Assembly: GCA_905221605.1 (NCBI GenBank)
Contig: CAJNDS010001002.1
Location: forward strand, 341,337-405,336
DNA: 64,000 nucleotides
Direction of reading: 5' to 3'
Source of the DNA: Symbiodinium natans
Lineage: Eukaryota > Sar > Dinophyceae > Suessiales > Symbiodiniaceae
Shown here: in pieces, positions 61,097 to 64,000 of the stretch
Numbering within the stretch: position 1 is the first letter of the stretch
Layout of the letters: every line of letters starts with the position of its first letter
Notes under the pieces: model-generated
What the model was told of the DNA's origin: nothing
Database searches by the model: none
The model's input: the letters and a program-made list of their open reading frames with translations, nothing else
Program-made: the position numbers and the translations under genes

Positions 61097-61973
61097 CGCC
61101 TGGGTGCCACGTGGTTTCGAGAGTTTCGAGGTGTGTTCTACTTCCTCGTGTACTTGCCACAGTACCCAGGCTCTCGGGGTGCTTTTGCAGCGAACTGACG
61201 CAGGCAAGAACAGATCTCTGGGAAGCTGTCAAATGGAAGAGCTCGAGAGCGGAGATCGCCAACAAAATTGCCCTTTGCCCCTACTCAACTGCTGCTGAAC
61301 AGTAATGAATAGCAGTCAGCACCGTGCAAGTGCGCTGGTCATCTCAGTCTGCAATTGACTTGTGCAGTCTTCTCACTGCCTGCAACTTCGAAGAGCCTCA
61401 TCCCGAAAGCTCAGAACCTGATCCCGAGGAAGACAGCTCCTTTTGTTGGAGGTGCAGTGTCTCTGAGTCGAGTCTGTATCGGCCATACAGCCAGTCCCTT
61501 CAACCTCCGGGGTGCGAAACATAAGCAGCGGTTTCCAATGTCTGGAGTCTGGATCGGTTCAAAGACAGCATTTCAATCTTGTGTAAAGAATAACGAACTG
61601 CACTCTGCGACTCCAGCGTTTGGACACCCAGTTTGTCTTAAAGAGACGGGGGCCTCGCGGCACAAAGCCTGGGCGAAAACTTCCCGGAGCTCTCACATGC
61701 GACAGGAAACACATGTTCGCTGCATCCAGATCAAAAGTGTCGGCAACTACCCCGACATCCTGCAACGCAACGTCTGGAGTCCAAAATCCTTCGCAAACAC
61801 CTCGCAAGCGCCGCATACCCTCGTGCAAAATCATACCCAACCAACCCAAGCAGACTGCTCCATAACCTCGAATTCGTAAGCTTTACACTGTCACCACACA
61901 ATTTGCTGCGCTTCTCAAGTGCTCTCACAACTCGGTGAAACCAGCGGCCGGCGACCAGGAATCAAAACTGGCT
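61097..61973. other. Spacer between the two tandem dnaK copies
   Basis: About 880 bp between the stop of the upstream copy (61974) and the start codon of the downstream copy (61096). I see no exon and no recognisable promoter or spliced-leader relic. The small plus-strand frames here show no family features. Confidence 0.6.

Positions 61974-64000
<2,027 letters not shown>

Overview
The window looks like nuclear DNA of a photosynthetic, peridinin-type dinoflagellate, most like a Symbiodiniaceae-grade genome. Four things point there. (1) Genes are cut into many short exons whose introns mostly start with GC or GA rather than GT and end in AG, nearly always followed by G. (2) There is a three-helix chlorophyll a/c light-harvesting protein with a long bipartite leader, and a plastid/bacterial-type DnaK with a leader. 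(3) There is an ankyrin protein with the 'VSHQW...WYDYFS...RGWCR' module common in dinoflagellates. (4) Every gene I can recognise lies on the minus strand, as expected for unidirectional clusters with tandem duplicates. No bacterial, viral or mobile-element coding region was recognised. Exons were assembled by eye from reading-frame continuity, family resemblance and splice sites; nothing was aligned or searched.

Layout, read along the minus strand from the right edge: a 5'-truncated dnaK copy (64,000-61,974); a complete near-identical dnaK copy (61,096-57,465, 11 exons, 688 aa); a very long gene for the beta subunit of the AP-4 adaptor complex (about 55,959 to 35,475 or lower, more than 30 exons). 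Inside three different AP-4 beta introns, on the same strand, sit three complete unrelated genes: a SWEET sugar transporter (53,627-52,536), a VSHQW-ankyrin protein (51,102-48,742) and a cytochrome b5-acyl-CoA dehydrogenase fusion (46,928-39,975, 24 exons, 538 aa). After a poorly resolved stretch (35.4-26.6 kb) come a light-harvesting protein gene (26,537-25,365), a very long gene of tiny exons encoding tyrosine/methionine-rich repeats (about 24,843-4,123), and a glutathione S-transferase gene (3,210-1,024).

Intergenic and intronic DNA is full of simple repeats: a 272-bp CA tract, long C and G homopolymers, TTTAGGG- and TTTTAGGG-type telomere-like arrays, an 8-bp TATCTTAG array, and two facing clusters of a GATTCGG-type repeat. 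Several introns are bounded by short direct repeats, as expected if introns were inserted as mobile introner-like units; the clearest is a 75-bp intron in the light-harvesting gene with a 14-bp perfect repeat at each end.

The genes do not form one pathway. The two most unusual things are the triple nesting of foreign genes inside AP-4 beta and the tyrosine-rich micro-exon gene, which matches no family I know.
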